Positions 17,294 to 26,621 of a stretch of DNA of 64,000 bases are shown here, in pieces (positions within the stretch are counted from its first letter, which is position 1; each line of letters opens with the position of its first letter). The notes under the pieces were generated by a model. That model worked only from the letters and a program-made list of their open reading frames with translations. It was not told the origin of the DNA and did not search any database. The stretch is from Pseudonocardia autotrophica (lineage in GTDB: Bacteria; Actinomycetota; Actinomycetes; Mycobacteriales; Pseudonocardiaceae), in assembly GCF_000717175.1 (NCBI RefSeq), contig NZ_JNYD01000007.1, positions 62,001 to 126,000 on the forward strand, read 5' to 3'. The position numbers and the translations under genes were made by a program.

Positions 17294-18394
17294 GTGAACG
17301 TGCCCGTCTGGCTGTGGTTCGCCACCATCGGCGGCCTGGTCGCCATCATCCTGGCCGACCTGTTCCTGGTCGACCACAAGCCGCACGCCGTGACGATCAA
17401 GGAAGCCACCCGCTGGGTGCTCTTCTACATCGCGCTCGCCGTGCTGTTCGGCCTCGGCATCTGGTACTTCGCGGGCGGCCAGTACGCCGGGGAGTTCTTC
17501 GCCGGCTACATCACCGAGTACTCGCTCTCGGTCGACAACCTGTTCGTCTTCGTGATCATCATGTCGAGCTTCGCGGTGCCGGCGATCCACCAGCACCGCG
17601 TGCTGCTGGTCGGCATCGTGATCGCGCTGGTGATGCGCGGCCTGTTCATCGCCGTCGGCGCCGCCGCGATCAACGCCCTGAGCTGGGTGTTCTACCTCTT
17701 CGCCGCATTCCTGATCTACACCGCGGTGAACATGGTCCGGCAGGGCATGGGTGGCGACGAGGACGAGTGGAAGGAGCCCAAGATCGTCGGGTTCGTCCGC
17801 CGGGTGCTGCCGGTGACGGACAAGTTCCACGGCTCCAAGACCACCGTGAAGCTCGACGGCAAGCGCTGGGTCACCCCGATGCTGATCGTGATGATCGCGA
17901 TCGGGCTCACCGACCTGCTGTTCGCGCTCGACTCCATCCCGGCCATCTTCGGCCTGACCCAGGAGCCGTTCCTGGTCTTCACGGCCAACGCCTTCGCCCT
18001 GATGGGCCTGCGCCAGCTGTACTTCCTGCTCGGCGGGCTCCTCAAGAAGCTGATCTACCTGTCCTACGGCCTCGCCGTGATCCTGGCCTTCATCGGCGTC
18101 AAGCTCGTGCTGCACGCCCTGCACGAGAACGAGCTGCCGTTCCTCAACGGCGGCGAGCCGATCCCGGTGCCGGAGGTCAGCATCGCGGTGTCGCTGCTGG
18201 TCATCGTGGGCGTCCTGGCGATCACGACCGTGGCCAGCCTGGTCGCAGTGCGCCGCCGGCCCGAGCTCGCCGAGGGCCACGGCTCGTCGATCGCGGTGGC
18301 CGTCGCGCACAGCCGCGAGGAGGCCGAGGCGATGGACCGCCACGACCGGGAGATCGACGAGGAGATGGCCCGCTACGACCGCGAGCACTCCTGA
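17294..18394 (+). CDS. TerC family membrane protein, probable Mn2+ exporter
   Basis: A 366-aa integral membrane protein with about nine helices and the TerC hallmarks EYSLSVDNLFVFVIIMSSF near 76-94 and GLTDLLFALDSIPAIFGLTQEPFLVFTANAFALMGLRQLYFLL near 208-250. The acidic residues in SVDN and ALDS are conserved metal-site candidates. TerC/Alx proteins export manganese or metalate secreted proteins. The predicted Mn2+ riboswitch directly upstream supports a Mn2+ role. GTG 17294 lies 8 bases after GGAGG. The C-terminal ~50 residues are charged and cytoplasmic. The stop codon is part of a strong terminator hairpin. Confidence 0.92.
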   Translation: MNVPVWLWFATIGGLVAIILADLFLVDHKPHAVTIKEATRWVLFYIALAVLFGLGIWYFAGGQYAGEFFAGYITEYSLSVDNLFVFVIIMSSFAVPAIHQHRVLLVGIVIALVMRGLFIAVGAAAINALSWVFYLFAAFLIYTAVNMVRQGMGGDEDEWKEPKIVGFVRRVLPVTDKFHGSKTTVKLDGKRWVTPMLIVMIAIGLTDLLFALDSIPAIFGLTQEPFLVFTANAFALMGLRQLYFLLGGLLKKLIYLSYGLAVILAFIGVKLVLHALHENELPFLNGGEPIPVPEVSIAVSLLVIVGVLAITTVASLVAVRRRPELAEGHGSSIAVAVAHSREEAEAMDRHDREIDEEMARYDREHS

Positions 18395-18449
18395 CGCGTG
18401 ACCGTGCGCGGGACGTGGTGCCGGAGCACCACGTCCCGCGCACGCGTCA
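18392..18449. terminator. Bidirectional terminator sharing both stop codons
   Basis: GTGCGCGGGACGTGGTGC (18404-18421) and its exact complement (18426-18443) form an 18-bp stem with a CGGA loop. Outer TGACGCGT/ACGCGTCA at 18392-18399 and 18442-18449 place the stops of both convergent genes at the edges of the element. Confidence 0.85.
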
Positions 18450-18971
18450 GCGCAGGTTCTCCAGGTGGACCAGGTCCACCCGGCGCAGCTCGCCCTCCTG
18501 CACCGCCGCCGTCATCCACGTGTGCGTGGGTTGACGGCGGCGGTCGGTGGGGGAGCCCGGGTTCAGCAGGCGCAGGCCCGTGGGAGCCGTCGAATCCCAC
18601 GGGATGTGGCTGTGCCCGAAGACCAGCACGTCGACGTCGGGGAAGCGGGCGGCCATCCGCCGCTCCCGCCCCTGGGCCGCACCCGTCTCGTGGGTGACGG
18701 CGAACCGCAGCCCGCCGGCCTCGAACCGCGCGACCTCCGGGAGGCGTCCGCGCAGATCGGGGCCGTCGTTGTTGCCCCACACCCCGACGACCCGGGGCGC
18801 CCGCGCCTCCAGCGCGTCGAGCAGCCCGGGGTCCATCCAGTCGCCGGCATGGACGACCAGGTCGTCCGCGCCGAGCGACTCCACCGCCTCCCACAGCGGC
18901 GCGGGCAGGTCCTTCGCCCGCACCGGGACGTGCGTGTCGGAGAGGATCAGCAACCGCACGGGCGGCGTCAC
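18447..18971 (-). CDS. YfcE/MJ0936-type metallophosphoesterase
   Basis: A 174-aa cytosolic phosphodiesterase of the YfcE family. Metal-binding blocks appear in order: LILSDTHV (residues about 8-15), VVHAGDWMD, VWGNNDG, THETG and VFGHSHIPW. Family members hydrolyse phosphodiesters such as 2',3'-cAMP analogues with Mn2+ or Ni2+. The natural substrate is unknown. GTG 18971 overlaps the FKBP stop by 4 bases, so it is the second gene of a two-gene operon. Confidence 0.9.
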   Translation of the reverse strand: MTPPVRLLILSDTHVPVRAKDLPAPLWEAVESLGADDLVVHAGDWMDPGLLDALEARAPRVVGVWGNNDGPDLRGRLPEVARFEAGGLRFAVTHETGAAQGRERRMAARFPDVDVLVFGHSHIPWDSTAPTGLRLLNPGSPTDRRRQPTHTWMTAAVQEGELRRVDLVHLENLR

Positions 18972-19342
18972 TGCACCGCGAGCAGGTCCACCACGAAGAT
19001 CAGGGTCTCGCCGCCCTTGATGACGCCCCCGGCGCCCCGGTCGCCGTAGCCCAGGTGCGGCGGAATGACCAGCCGGCGGCGCCCGCCGACCTTCATGCCC
19101 TGCACGCCCCGGTCCCAGCCCTGGATGACCTGGCCCGCGCCGAGGCCGAACTGCAGCGGCTGGCCGCGGTTGTAGGAGGCGTCGAACTCCTCGCCGGTCG
19201 AGTGCGCCACGCCCACGTAGTGCACGGCCACCCGGTGGCCGGCCTTCGCCTCCTCGCCCTCGCCGACGGTGATGTCGGTGATCTCGAGGTCGGTCGGGGC
19301 CGGGCCGTCGATCGGGTCGACGTCGGGCTTCTGCGGTGCCAT
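18968..19342 (-). CDS. FKBP-type peptidyl-prolyl cis-trans isomerase
   Basis: A 124-aa single-domain FKBP that speeds proline isomerisation during protein folding. The fold is complete: VAVHYVGVAHSTGEEFDASYNRGQPLQFGLGAGQVIQGWDRGVQGMKVGGRRRLVIPPHLGYG and a C-terminal strand LIFVVDLLAV. The binding-pocket residues Tyr (VHYVG), Phe/Asp (EFDAS), Val-Ile-Gln-Gly-Trp and Tyr (GYG) are present. There is no signal peptide, so it acts in the cytosol. ATG 19342 is preceded by GGAGG-like AGGAGGAACC. It is cotranscribed with the phosphoesterase. Confidence 0.95.
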   Translation of the reverse strand: MAPQKPDVDPIDGPAPTDLEITDITVGEGEEAKAGHRVAVHYVGVAHSTGEEFDASYNRGQPLQFGLGAGQVIQGWDRGVQGMKVGGRRRLVIPPHLGYGDRGAGGVIKGGETLIFVVDLLAVQ

Positions 19343-19444
19343 CGTCGGGTTCCTCCTGGGTCTCGCGTCGGTCGGCCGTCACCCTGCCAGACCCCCGCCG
19401 TCCGGAGGTGGCGCGGGGCCCGGTGCGCCCGCTACGAAGGGATC

Positions 19445-20356
19445 ATGTCCGCACCAGCGTCACAGGCGACGACGACCCACGCGACCATCACCGCCCTCCA
19501 CCGTTTCCCGGTCAAGTCGATGCAGGGGGAGCGGGTCGACGCCCTCGCCCTGCTTCCCGGCGGGGCCCTCGGCGACCGCGCCTACGCCGTGGTCGACGCC
19601 GAGGACGGCACGGTGGCCAGCGCCAAGTACCCCCGGAAGTGGGGCGCCCTGCTCGGCTGCAGCGCCGCCTTCCTCGGCGAGCCGGAGCCCGACGCGGCCC
19701 CGCCGCCCGTCGCCGTCACGTTCCCCGACGGCCGGACCCTGCGCAGCGACGAGCCCGGGCTCGAGGCCGCCCTCTCCGACCTGCTCGGCCGCGCGGTCGT
19801 GCTGTCGGCCGATCCGGCGGCCGGCGCCGAGTTCGAGGAGCAGTGGCCGCAGATCGAGGGCCTCGCACCCCAGGCCTTCATCGACGACACCACCGTCGAG
19901 CACAGCGAGGAGGGCGAGCCGGTCAGCCGGATCGGCACGGCCGGGCTCACCCCGACCGACTCCTTCCTCGACCTCGGCGTGCTGCACCTGATGACCGGCT
20001 CCACGCTGGCCGCGCTCTCCGAGGCCGCCCCCGGCTCGACGTTCGACGCCCGCCGCTACCGCCCGAACCTGCTGCTGGACACCGCGCAGGGGCCCGGGTT
20101 CGTCGAGGACGGGTGGGTCGGGGAGACCCTCGCCGCCGGCGACGCCCGGATCACGGTCACCATGCCGACCATGCGCTGCGTGATGACGACCCTGGCGCAG
20201 GAGGGCCTCCCGGAGGACCGGGACACGCTGCGCACGATCGCGAAGATCAACCGGCGGAGGATTCCGGGCATGGGGACCTGGGCGTGCGCGGGCGCCTACG
20301 CCGACGTCGCCGCGGCGGGGACGGTCCGGGTCGGCGACCGCGTCGGGCCCGCCTGA
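19445..20356 (+). CDS. MOSC domain protein with N-terminal beta-barrel
   Basis: A 303-aa protein of the YcbX/mARC type. The N-terminal MOSC beta-barrel has LHRFPVKSMQGERVDALALLPGGALGDRAYAVVD (about residues 13-46). The C-terminal MOSC domain has FDARRYRPNLLLDT and the cysteine region TVTMPTMRCVMTT. The Cys would ligate molybdenum cofactor and carry out reductive or sulfuration chemistry. The substrate is unknown. The ATG lies 6 bases after TACGAA, consistent with a leaderless start, although AAGG could serve as a weak ribosome site. It is divergent from the FKBP gene. Confidence 0.9.
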   Translation: MSAPASQATTTHATITALHRFPVKSMQGERVDALALLPGGALGDRAYAVVDAEDGTVASAKYPRKWGALLGCSAAFLGEPEPDAAPPPVAVTFPDGRTLRSDEPGLEAALSDLLGRAVVLSADPAAGAEFEEQWPQIEGLAPQAFIDDTTVEHSEEGEPVSRIGTAGLTPTDSFLDLGVLHLMTGSTLAALSEAAPGSTFDARRYRPNLLLDTAQGPGFVEDGWVGETLAAGDARITVTMPTMRCVMTTLAQEGLPEDRDTLRTIAKINRRRIPGMGTWACAGAYADVAAAGTVRVGDRVGPA

Positions 20357-20476
20357 CCGCCCGGACACGAGCACCCGGGTCCGTCCCGCCGGTGCCCGGC
20401 GCTCGGAAGGCGGGTCGCCGGGGCCGGCGGTAACGTCCGACGTCGTGCCCGTCCGCTCCCACACCTGCACCGCGTC

Positions 20477-22012
20477 ATGACCTCGGCCCCGGCCCGCCAG
20501 GGGACCGAGGAGGAGTACACCCCCGACCCGCGCCGCTGGCGGGCCCTGTCCGTCACCCTTGCCGCGGGGTTCATGACGCTGCTCGACGTCAGCATCGTCT
20601 CGGTGGCGCTGCCGTCGATCCAGCACGGGCTCGGCACCGACCCGGCGGGCGCGCAGTGGGTGGTCTCGGGGTACGCGCTGACCTTCGGCCTCGCGCTCGT
20701 CCCGGCCGGCCGGCTCGGCGACGCGTTCGGCCGCCGCCGGATGTTCCTGATCGCGCTCACCGCGTTCGTCGCCTTCAGCGCCCTGTGCGGTGCGGCGCCC
20801 ACGATCGAGCTGCTCGTGGTCGCCCGGCTGCTGCAGGGCTTCGCGGCGGGGTCGCTGGCGCCGCAGAACTCCGGGCTGATCCAGAGCCTGTTCCGCGGCG
20901 CCGAGCGGGGCCGGGCGTTCGGGTTCTTCGGCGCCACGGTCGGCATCTCGACGGCGGCCGGCCCGATCGTGGGCGGGCTGCTGCTCGCCGCCTTCGGGGA
21001 GCCCGACGGCTGGCGGTGGATCTTCTACGTGAACGTCCCGATCGGGGTGCTGGCGGTGGTGCTGGCCGCACGGCTGCTGCCGAAGGCGCAGACCGGGGAG
21101 CGGCCGCACATCGACTGGGCCGGTGCGGCGCTGCTGGGCGGGGCGGTGCTCGCGCTGCTCCTGCCGTTGGTGCAGGCCGAGTCCGGCGGGATCGCGCGGC
21201 TGTGGTGGCTGTTCCCGATCGGCGTGGCGCTGGCGATGCTGTTCCTGTGGTGGGAGCGCCGCGAGGTGCGCCGCGGCGCCGAGCCGCTCTTCGACATCCG
21301 GCTGGTCACCGAGACCTCCGGCTACGCACCCGGCGCCCTGCTCGGGCTCGTCTACTTCACCGGGTTCTCCGGCGTCTGGATCGTGTTCGCGCAGTTCTTC
21401 CAGTCCGGCCTCGGCTACACGCCGCTGCAGTCCGGGCTGTCGGTCACCGCCTTCGCGGTCGGCTCCGCGGTGTCCGCCGTGGTGGCCGGGCGGCTCGTCG
21501 AGCGCTTCGGCCGCCGGCTCACCGTGTTCGGCCTGTCGCTGGTCGCCGTGGGCGTGGCCGCGACCGCGGCGATCCTCGCGCTGGTCCCGGGGGAGATCGC
21601 CGGGATCGCCGCCGCGCCGGCCCTGCTGCTGGGCGGCATCGGAGGCGGCTTCGTGATCTCCCCGAACATCACCATGACCCTGCGCAACGTGCCCGTGCGG
21701 ATGGCCGGCTCGGCCGGCGGCGCCCTGCAGACCGGGCAGCGTGTGGGCGCGGCGATCGGCACCGCCGTCGTCGCCGGGGTGTACTACGGCGTGCTGGGCG
21801 CCGCCGGCGACTCGTACCGGGCCGCCATCGCCGGCGCGCTCGGTGTGGCCGTGCTGACCACGCTCGTCGCGCTCGGCGTGGGCATCCACGACCTGCGCGA
21901 CGAGCGCCGCCGGGCCGCGGGCGTCGGCGCGCCGGACCCCGACGCCCCGGACACCCGCGACGGCGGGGCCTCGGCCGACGACGAGACGCCCCACCACATC
22001 TCGCACGACTGA
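20477..22012 (+). CDS. MFS drug-efflux transporter, DHA2 (EmrB/QacA) family
   Basis: A 511-aa transporter with 14 predicted helices. Family signatures are the early LLDVSIVSVALPSIQ in helix 1 (motif D1), GRLGDAFGRRRMFLIAL (motif A) and GFFGATVGISTAAGPIVGGLL (motif C of antiporters). DHA2 pumps expel drugs, dyes or metabolites in exchange for protons. The C-terminus is a charged cytoplasmic tail rich in Asp and Ala. No adjacent TetR/MarR repressor is present, so control is not evident. A possible -10 (TAACGT) lies about 40 bases upstream. Confidence 0.92.
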   Translation: MTSAPARQGTEEEYTPDPRRWRALSVTLAAGFMTLLDVSIVSVALPSIQHGLGTDPAGAQWVVSGYALTFGLALVPAGRLGDAFGRRRMFLIALTAFVAFSALCGAAPTIELLVVARLLQGFAAGSLAPQNSGLIQSLFRGAERGRAFGFFGATVGISTAAGPIVGGLLLAAFGEPDGWRWIFYVNVPIGVLAVVLAARLLPKAQTGERPHIDWAGAALLGGAVLALLLPLVQAESGGIARLWWLFPIGVALAMLFLWWERREVRRGAEPLFDIRLVTETSGYAPGALLGLVYFTGFSGVWIVFAQFFQSGLGYTPLQSGLSVTAFAVGSAVSAVVAGRLVERFGRRLTVFGLSLVAVGVAATAAILALVPGEIAGIAAAPALLLGGIGGGFVISPNITMTLRNVPVRMAGSAGGALQTGQRVGAAIGTAVVAGVYYGVLGAAGDSYRAAIAGALGVAVLTTLVALGVGIHDLRDERRRAAGVGAPDPDAPDTRDGGASADDETPHHISHD

Positions 22013-22026
22013 GCGCGCGCGGGCGG

Positions 22027-24174
22027 TCACACCGGCGGCGCGGGCACCCCCAGCGCGTCCCGGAGGAACTGCACCTGCAGGAGCAGCAGGTTCTCGGCGA
22101 CGACCTCCTGCGGCGTCATGTGCGTGACGCCGGAGAGCGGCAGCACCTGGTGCGGGCGGCCCGCGGCGAGGAGCGCCGAGGACAGCCGCAGGGTGTGGGC
22201 GGCCACGACGTTGTCGTCCGCGAGCCCGTGGATGATCATGAGGGGCCGGTTCGGGCGGTCCTCGGAGGCCGGGGTGGCGGCGTCGGCGAGCAGCGACGAC
22301 CGCTCGTAGGCCGCCTTCTCGACGGCCGGGTGCCCGAGGTAGCGCTCGGTGTAGTGGGTGTCGTAGAGCTCCCAGTCCGTGACCGGCGCACCGGCCACCG
22401 CGGCGTGGAAGACGTCCGGCCGGCGCAGCACCGCGAGCGCCGCGAGGAACCCGCCGAAGGACCAGCCGCGGATGCCGACCCGGGTGAGGTCGAGGTCCGG
22501 GTTCTCGACGGCGAGGGCGCGCAGGGCGTCGACCTGGTCGTCGAGCACGGGCTGGGCGAGGTCCAGGTGCACGGCCCGCTCGAACTCCGGCCCGCGGCCG
22601 GGCATCCCGCGGCCGTCGACGACCACCACCGCGAAGCCCTGCTCGGCGAACCACTGGCTGGTCAGGTGCGGGTTGCGGGCGGCGTAGACGCGCTGGCCGT
22701 GCGGCCCGCCGTACGGGTCCATCAGCACCGGCAGCGGCACACCCGGCTCCCACCAGGAGGGCAGCAGCAACGCGGTCTGCAGCCGCCGTTCGCCGGCCCG
22801 GTGCAGCGAGATCCGCAGCTCGACGTTCGGCTCGGCCGCGAAGGAGGCGATCTCCCGCTCGACGACACCAGCGCCGTCCGCGGTCCGGACCGTGGTCGCG
22901 GCCGGCGAGGCGAGGTCGGTCGAGGTGCGCACGTACGTGCCGCCGGAGAGACGCCCGGAGTGCACGCCCTCCTCGGGCGACACGGGCACCAGCCCGCCCA
23001 CGGCGTCCCAGGTCCACAGCCGGACCGACGCGGGGGTGGTCGAGCCGCTGATCAGCAGGGTGTCGCCGTCGACGTCGAGCAGGCTGCGGACCTGGAGATC
23101 CGGCGGGGTGACGGGCTCGCCGTCGACCAGCACCCGGTGCGCCCCGTCGCGGTGGGCCAGCTTCACCAGCGCGCCGGAGGCGGTGTGCACCCGCAGGCCC
23201 GGTGTCGCGTCGACCCACACCGGGTCGGTCTCCTCGTCGACGAGCGTGGTCGTGCCCGTGGCCGGGTCGACCGCGAGCATCCGCAGCGCCTTCTGGTCGC
23301 GGGGCTGCACGACCACGAACAGGCCCCGGTCGTCCCACACGACGTCGACCACGTACTCGTCCCGCTCGACGTCCCACCCGATCGGCGTGCGGCTGCCGTC
23401 GAGGCCGACGATCTCGAGGGTCACGGCCGGGTTGGTGGTGCCGGCCGCGGGATAGCGGACGGCCGCGGGGGTGCGGTCGGGGTTCGCCGGGTCCGCGATG
23501 TGCCACACCGGCACCGCGGCCTCGTCGACCCGGGCGACGACGAGCGCGTCGCCGTCGGGGGACCACCAGAAGCCGCGCATCCGGTCGATCTCCTCGGCGG
23601 CGACGAAGTCGGCCAGCCCGTAGGTGACGTCGTCGCCCTCGGGGACCAGCAGGGTCGTGGTGGTGCGCGCGGCGATCAGGTGCAGGTGCAGGGCGCCGCC
23701 GGAGACGAACGCGATCCGCGCGCCGGTGGGGTCGAGCCGCGGGTCGATCACCGCGCCGTGGGTCTCGATGAGCCGCGGGGTGAGCCCGCCGGCGAACTCG
23801 GCCAGGTAGAGCCGGCCGGACAAGGGGAACACGGCGCGGGTCACGGCCCGGTCCGTCGCGTAGCCGACCACCCCGCCCGCCTGCTCCCGAGCCCGCTCGC
23901 GGCGCGCCCGCTCCTCGGCCGGCAGGTCCTCGACGTCCGTGTCGTCGAGCTCGCGCGGGTCGGCGATCAGCCGCTCCTCGCCGGTCTCCACCTCGAGGCT
24001 CCACAGGCACGTCACCGGGTCCGTGCCGCCGCGACTGCGCAGGAAGACGACCCTGCCGCCGTCGGGCGAGACGGTGACGCCGCGCGGGGCGCCGAGGGTG
24101 AACCGGCGGGTGCGGGCGTGCAGGCGGGGGAAGGAGTCGGCGGTCGACCGGGTGTCCGTGATCGGCTGGCTCAC
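22027..24174 (-). CDS. S9 family prolyl oligopeptidase (DPP IV-like)
   Basis: A 715-aa serine peptidase. The N-terminal ~440 residues form a beta-propeller with DPP IV-like features (YGLADFVAAEEIDRMRGFWWSPDG). The C-terminal alpha/beta hydrolase has DPYGGPHGQRV, nucleophile Ser in GWSFGG near 571, Asp in HGLADDN near 653 and His in SGVTHMT near 683. The EE of FVAAEE matches the N-terminus-binding glutamates of dipeptidyl aminopeptidases. No signal peptide is seen, so it probably trims dipeptides in the cytosol. GTG 24174 was chosen because the upstream in-frame extension is non-conserved and would overlap the ligase promoter. Confidence 0.93.
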   Translation of the reverse strand: MSQPITDTRSTADSFPRLHARTRRFTLGAPRGVTVSPDGGRVVFLRSRGGTDPVTCLWSLEVETGEERLIADPRELDDTDVEDLPAEERARRERAREQAGGVVGYATDRAVTRAVFPLSGRLYLAEFAGGLTPRLIETHGAVIDPRLDPTGARIAFVSGGALHLHLIAARTTTTLLVPEGDDVTYGLADFVAAEEIDRMRGFWWSPDGDALVVARVDEAAVPVWHIADPANPDRTPAAVRYPAAGTTNPAVTLEIVGLDGSRTPIGWDVERDEYVVDVVWDDRGLFVVVQPRDQKALRMLAVDPATGTTTLVDEETDPVWVDATPGLRVHTASGALVKLAHRDGAHRVLVDGEPVTPPDLQVRSLLDVDGDTLLISGSTTPASVRLWTWDAVGGLVPVSPEEGVHSGRLSGGTYVRTSTDLASPAATTVRTADGAGVVEREIASFAAEPNVELRISLHRAGERRLQTALLLPSWWEPGVPLPVLMDPYGGPHGQRVYAARNPHLTSQWFAEQGFAVVVVDGRGMPGRGPEFERAVHLDLAQPVLDDQVDALRALAVENPDLDLTRVGIRGWSFGGFLAALAVLRRPDVFHAAVAGAPVTDWELYDTHYTERYLGHPAVEKAAYERSSLLADAATPASEDRPNRPLMIIHGLADDNVVAAHTLRLSSALLAAGRPHQVLPLSGVTHMTPQEVVAENLLLLQVQFLRDALGVPAPPV

Positions 24175-24254
24175 GGTGCGCAGTCTGCCGGACCGCGCCG
24201 CGCCGGACCGGACGGCCTTCCCTGCCAAACGACCGGTGGGTAGCGTCGGCGGGT

Positions 24255-25760
24255 GTGACGGCACGGACCCTCGGCGACCTGCTGGCCGCCCATCCGCACG
24301 ACACCGCCTGGACCGTTGCGGGCGAGCGCACCTCGCCCGCCGCGCTCGACACCGCCGCGAAACGGCTGGCCGCGGGCTTCCTCGGCCTCGGCCACGAGCC
24401 GGGTGACCACGTGGCGCTGATGATGCGGGCGAGCCCGGCCGCGCTCGCGGTGTGGTTCGGCCTCGCCCGGGCAGGTCTCGTGGAGGTCCCGCTCAACACC
24501 GCCACCCGCGGCCACCTGCTGGAACACCTGCTGGCGCACTCGCGGGCCCGCACGGTGGTGTGCGACGCCGAGTTCCTGCCGCTCGTGCGCGAGGCGGCGC
24601 CGGCGGGCGTCCGGATCGTCGTGCACGGATCCGGTGACGCCCCGTCCCTGGAGGACGTGGAGCGGGAGCCGGCGGGGTTCTCCGCGGTCGACCCCGACGC
24701 GACGACGGTCGTGCTCTACACGTCCGGCACCACCGGCCCGCCGAAGGGCGTCCGGCTCTCGCACCGGTCGAACCTGTGGCTGGCCCGCCGCACCGTGGAG
24801 CTGATGGGCTACACCGCCGCCGACCGGCTCTACTCGGTGTTCCCGCTCTTCCACTCCAACGCCCGCTTCTGCTCGGTGCTGCCCGCGCTGCTCACCGGCG
24901 CCGGGCTGGTCATGGACCGGCGCTTCTCGGCGAGCGGGTTCTGGGACACCTGCCGCGCCCACGGGATCACCGCGTTCAACTTCCAGGGCGCGATGCTCAC
25001 CCTGCTCCACAACCGCTCGCCGCGGCCCGACGACGCCGACAACCCCGTCCGCGTCGGCTTCGGCGCCCCGTGCCCGCCGGAGGTCACGGAGGCCTTCGAG
25101 CGGCGGTTCGGCGTGGCGCTCACCGAGATCTACGGCAGCACCGAGGCGTCGCTGGTCGTCGAGGGGCCGCCGGGGGAGCGGCGCAGCGGCTCGCCCGGCC
25201 GCGCCGCTGCGGGCTACGAGGTGCGGATCGTCGACGAGCGCGGGCACGAGGTGCCGCGCGGCGAGGCGGGCGAGATCGTCTGCCGGCCGAAGGAGCCGGG
25301 CATCCTCTTCAGCGGCTACCACGACATGCCGGAGGAGACCGTCGAGGCGTGGCGGGACCTGTGGTTCCACACCGGGGACCGCGGCCGCATGGACGCGGCC
25401 GGGTACCTCTACTTCCTCGACCGGCTCTCCGACTCGATCCGCCGCCGCGGCGAGAACGTCTCCTCCTGGGAGATCGAACGGGTCCTCGCGACGCACCCGG
25501 CGGTCGACGCCGTCGCGGCCTACGGGGTGCCCAGCCCGCTCTCCGAGGAGGACGTCATGGTCGCCGTCGTCCTCGTGCCCGGGGCCGGGCTCGACGGGCC
25601 GGGCGTGGTCGCCCACTGCACCGGACGGCTGACGGAGTTCGCGGTGCCCCGGTACGTGCGGTTCCTCGACGCGCTGCCGGTGACCCCGAGCCAGCGGACG
25701 GAGAAGTACAAGCTGCGGGCGGACGGGGTCACCGCCGACACCTGGGACCGGGAGGCCTGA
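24255..25760 (+). CDS. AMP-dependent acyl-CoA ligase (CaiC-like)
   Basis: A 501-aa ANL-superfamily enzyme that activates a carboxylic acid as acyl-AMP and transfers it to CoA. AMP-binding motif YTSGTTGPPKG lies near 155-165, followed by YGSTEASLV, DLWFHTGDRG near 375 and RRRGENVSSWEIE. The C-terminal catalytic lysine lies in QRTEKYKLRADG. The sequence is closest to crotonobetaine/carnitine-CoA ligase-like enzymes, but the substrate is not determined. TAGCGT ends 8 bases before GTG 24255, suggesting a short or absent leader. It overlaps the crotonase gene by one base (TGATG). Confidence 0.9.
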   Translation: MTARTLGDLLAAHPHDTAWTVAGERTSPAALDTAAKRLAAGFLGLGHEPGDHVALMMRASPAALAVWFGLARAGLVEVPLNTATRGHLLEHLLAHSRARTVVCDAEFLPLVREAAPAGVRIVVHGSGDAPSLEDVEREPAGFSAVDPDATTVVLYTSGTTGPPKGVRLSHRSNLWLARRTVELMGYTAADRLYSVFPLFHSNARFCSVLPALLTGAGLVMDRRFSASGFWDTCRAHGITAFNFQGAMLTLLHNRSPRPDDADNPVRVGFGAPCPPEVTEAFERRFGVALTEIYGSTEASLVVEGPPGERRSGSPGRAAAGYEVRIVDERGHEVPRGEAGEIVCRPKEPGILFSGYHDMPEETVEAWRDLWFHTGDRGRMDAAGYLYFLDRLSDSIRRRGENVSSWEIERVLATHPAVDAVAAYGVPSPLSEEDVMVAVVLVPGAGLDGPGVVAHCTGRLTEFAVPRYVRFLDALPVTPSQRTEKYKLRADGVTADTWDREA

Positions 25761-26503
25761 TGGAGCGGTTCGACATCACCTCGCCGCGGCCCGGCGTCGC
25801 CCTGGTGACGATCGCCCGGCCGGACAAGCTCAACGCGATGGACCCGCTGTTCTTCCGGGAGCTGATCGCGCTCACCGGGGAGCTGGGCGCGGACCCGGAG
25901 GTCCGGGCGGCCGTCCTGACGGGCGCGGGGCGGGCCTTCTCGGCGGGCGGGGACATCGCGAGCTTCCGGGAGATCGCCGGCGACACCGCCCGCGTCCGCC
26001 GGCACCTGCGCCTGGTGTTCGACGCGTTCAGCAGCGTCGAGCGCTGCCCGGTCCCGGTGATCGGCGCGGTCAACGGCATCGCGCACGGCGGCGGCACCGA
26101 ACTGACCCTGGCCTGCGACGTCGTCTACGCGGCCGAGTCGGCGACCTTCGCCTTCCGCGAGCCCACCGTCGGGCTCACGCCGGGCTGGGGCGTGGTGCGC
26201 GGGCCCGAGGTGATGGGCCGGCACTGGACGCGGCTGCTGGCGCTGTCCGGACGGGTGATCGACGCCGGCACCGCCGCCCGGGCGGGGCTGGTCCAGGAGG
26301 TGCTGCCCGACGCGGCGCTGCTCGACGCCGCGCTGGACCTGGCCACGGAGATGGCGGCGCTGCCGCCGCTCGCGGTCGAGGTGGGCAAGGCGTTCGTCAA
26401 CCGCGGGACCGAGCCCGGCTTCGCGGAGGCGGTCGAGGCCACGGCCCTGCTCTTCGGCACCGCCGAGCACCGGGAGCGGGTGGCCGCCTTCCTCGAACGG
26501 TGA
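25760..26503 (+). CDS. Enoyl-CoA hydratase/isomerase (crotonase) family protein
   Basis: A 247-aa crotonase, translationally coupled to the acyl-CoA ligase, so both probably act in one CoA-ester pathway. Oxyanion-hole segments are GAGRAFSAGGDIASF near 55-69 and NGIAHGGGTELTLACD near 98-113. In the segment that normally holds the first catalytic Glu (PE in classical hydratases) the sequence is FREPTVGLTPGW, so by rough alignment that position is Thr. Full hydratase activity is therefore uncertain. It may be an isomerase, hydrolase or racemase of the same fold. Confidence 0.88.
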   Translation: MERFDITSPRPGVALVTIARPDKLNAMDPLFFRELIALTGELGADPEVRAAVLTGAGRAFSAGGDIASFREIAGDTARVRRHLRLVFDAFSSVERCPVPVIGAVNGIAHGGGTELTLACDVVYAAESATFAFREPTVGLTPGWGVVRGPEVMGRHWTRLLALSGRVIDAGTAARAGLVQEVLPDAALLDAALDLATEMAALPPLAVEVGKAFVNRGTEPGFAEAVEATALLFGTAEHRERVAAFLER

Positions 26504-26621
26504 TCCGCTCGCCCCACCGGGGGGACCGCTCGACCCCCTGATTTCCGCTCGTCCGGCCCGGCCCGTCTCCGTTTCCGACGGCACGCGTTGGGAATGCATC
26601 CCCACCAACGGAGGTGACCGG

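Noticed and set aside
19460..24553. 1.7-kilo-codon antisense open frame across the MOSC, MFS and peptidase genes
   Set aside because: Composition is typical of a shadow frame, and it opposes MOSC and MFS genes and runs out of frame with the S9 peptidase.
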